Shown: in pieces, positions 63,932 through 64,000 of the stretch | Layout: every line of letters starts with the position of its first letter | Position numbering within the stretch: position 1 is the first letter of the stretch | Source: Burkholderiaceae bacterium 26 | GTDB lineage: Bacteria; Pseudomonadota; Gammaproteobacteria; Burkholderiales; Burkholderiaceae | DNA: 64,000 nt | Assembly: GCA_000955795.1 (NCBI GenBank) | Contig: JYOB01000017.1 | Coordinates: 280,928 to 344,927, forward strand | Direction of reading: 5' to 3' | Position numbers and translations under genes: made by a program | The notes under the pieces: model-generated | What the model was told of the DNA's origin: nothing | Database searches by the model: none | The model's input: only the letters and a program-made list of their open reading frames with translations

Positions 63932-64000
63932 TGCCCTAGATGGCGCCTTGAATTTCTGTTGCAGGGAGGAAAAAGGAAGGGAAACTGTCTGAGCGCAGCG
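63932..64000. repeat. Palindromic repeat element, copy 2, inverted and cut by the window end
   Basis: 63932-63959 is a perfect 28-base inverse of 63696-63723 in copy 1. Further on, GGGAAACTGTCTGAGC (63979-63994) is the near-inverse of GCTCAGACAGTTCCC (63661-63675). The rest lies outside the window. Confidence 0.75.

Larger units (their letters stand above)
63481..64000. other. Non-coding repeat region after ureC
   Basis: These 520 bases hold the hairpin, two opposed palindromic elements and the TGCGG array described above. No convincing gene was found on either strand. The expected ureE start is not in this window. Confidence 0.8.

Noticed and set aside
63780..63992. Open frame across the TGCGG array
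   Set aside because: It encodes only repeat-derived RCGAV units and has no ribosome-binding site.

Overview
The window is high-GC, gene-dense DNA from a betaproteobacterium, most likely a Ralstonia (R. pickettii / R. solanacearum group). This is inferred from remembered protein similarity and from the gene order ilvBHC-psd-pssA-leuA-rpsO-pnp-tpiA-secG-tRNA-Leu-nuoA..N. No database search was possible. It reads as ordinary chromosome: no phage, transposase, integrase or CRISPR array was seen.

Region by region. 1-3274: xanthine dehydrogenase genes xdhB (cut by the window edge) and xdhA, with a divergent LysR regulator. 3315-5422: a tungstate-type binding protein facing a ModE/LysR-like oxyanion regulator, without transporter genes beside it. 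5479-10993: an FtsX/YbbP-type permease, truncated haemoglobin, DUF924 protein, LysE exporter, LOG phosphoribohydrolase and TetR regulator. 11129-14947: diacylglycerol kinase, GT4 glycosyltransferase and a PlcP/LpxH-like metallophosphoesterase, with a three-unit Pho box in front, then a lipase-like hydrolase. 14978-17454: RDD membrane protein, DUF3106, DUF3619 and an ECF sigma factor. 17814-24681: branched-chain amino acid synthesis (ilvB, ilvH, ilvC, leuA) enclosing phosphatidylserine synthase and decarboxylase; leuA is preceded by an apparent attenuator whose leader peptide starts at about the first transcribed base. 24926-32671: lipoprotein, amino-acid-type binding protein, rpsO, pnp, HAD hydrolase, quinone oxidoreductase and tpiA. 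32734-48605: secG, tRNA-Leu(GAG), the full 14-subunit complex I operon and a DUF2818 gene. 48651-53367: NUDIX hydrolase, DUF1178, two acyl-CoA dehydrogenases and two MaoC hydratases. 53633-63480: urea ABC transporter urtABCDE and urease genes ureD, ureA, hupE/ureJ, ureB and ureC, behind a near-perfect sigma-54 promoter with two NtrC-like sites. 63481-64000: non-coding, with nested palindromic repeats and a TGCGG array, lying where ureEFG would be expected next.

The themes are nitrogen (purine oxidation, urea uptake and urease), membrane lipids (PE synthesis and a predicted phosphate-starvation remodelling cassette), branched-chain amino acids, and aerobic respiration. The most rewarding leads are the Pho-box/PlcP/GT4/DgkA cassette, the leuA attenuator, the sigma-54 control of urea use, and the uncharacterised ECF-DUF3619-DUF3106 module.
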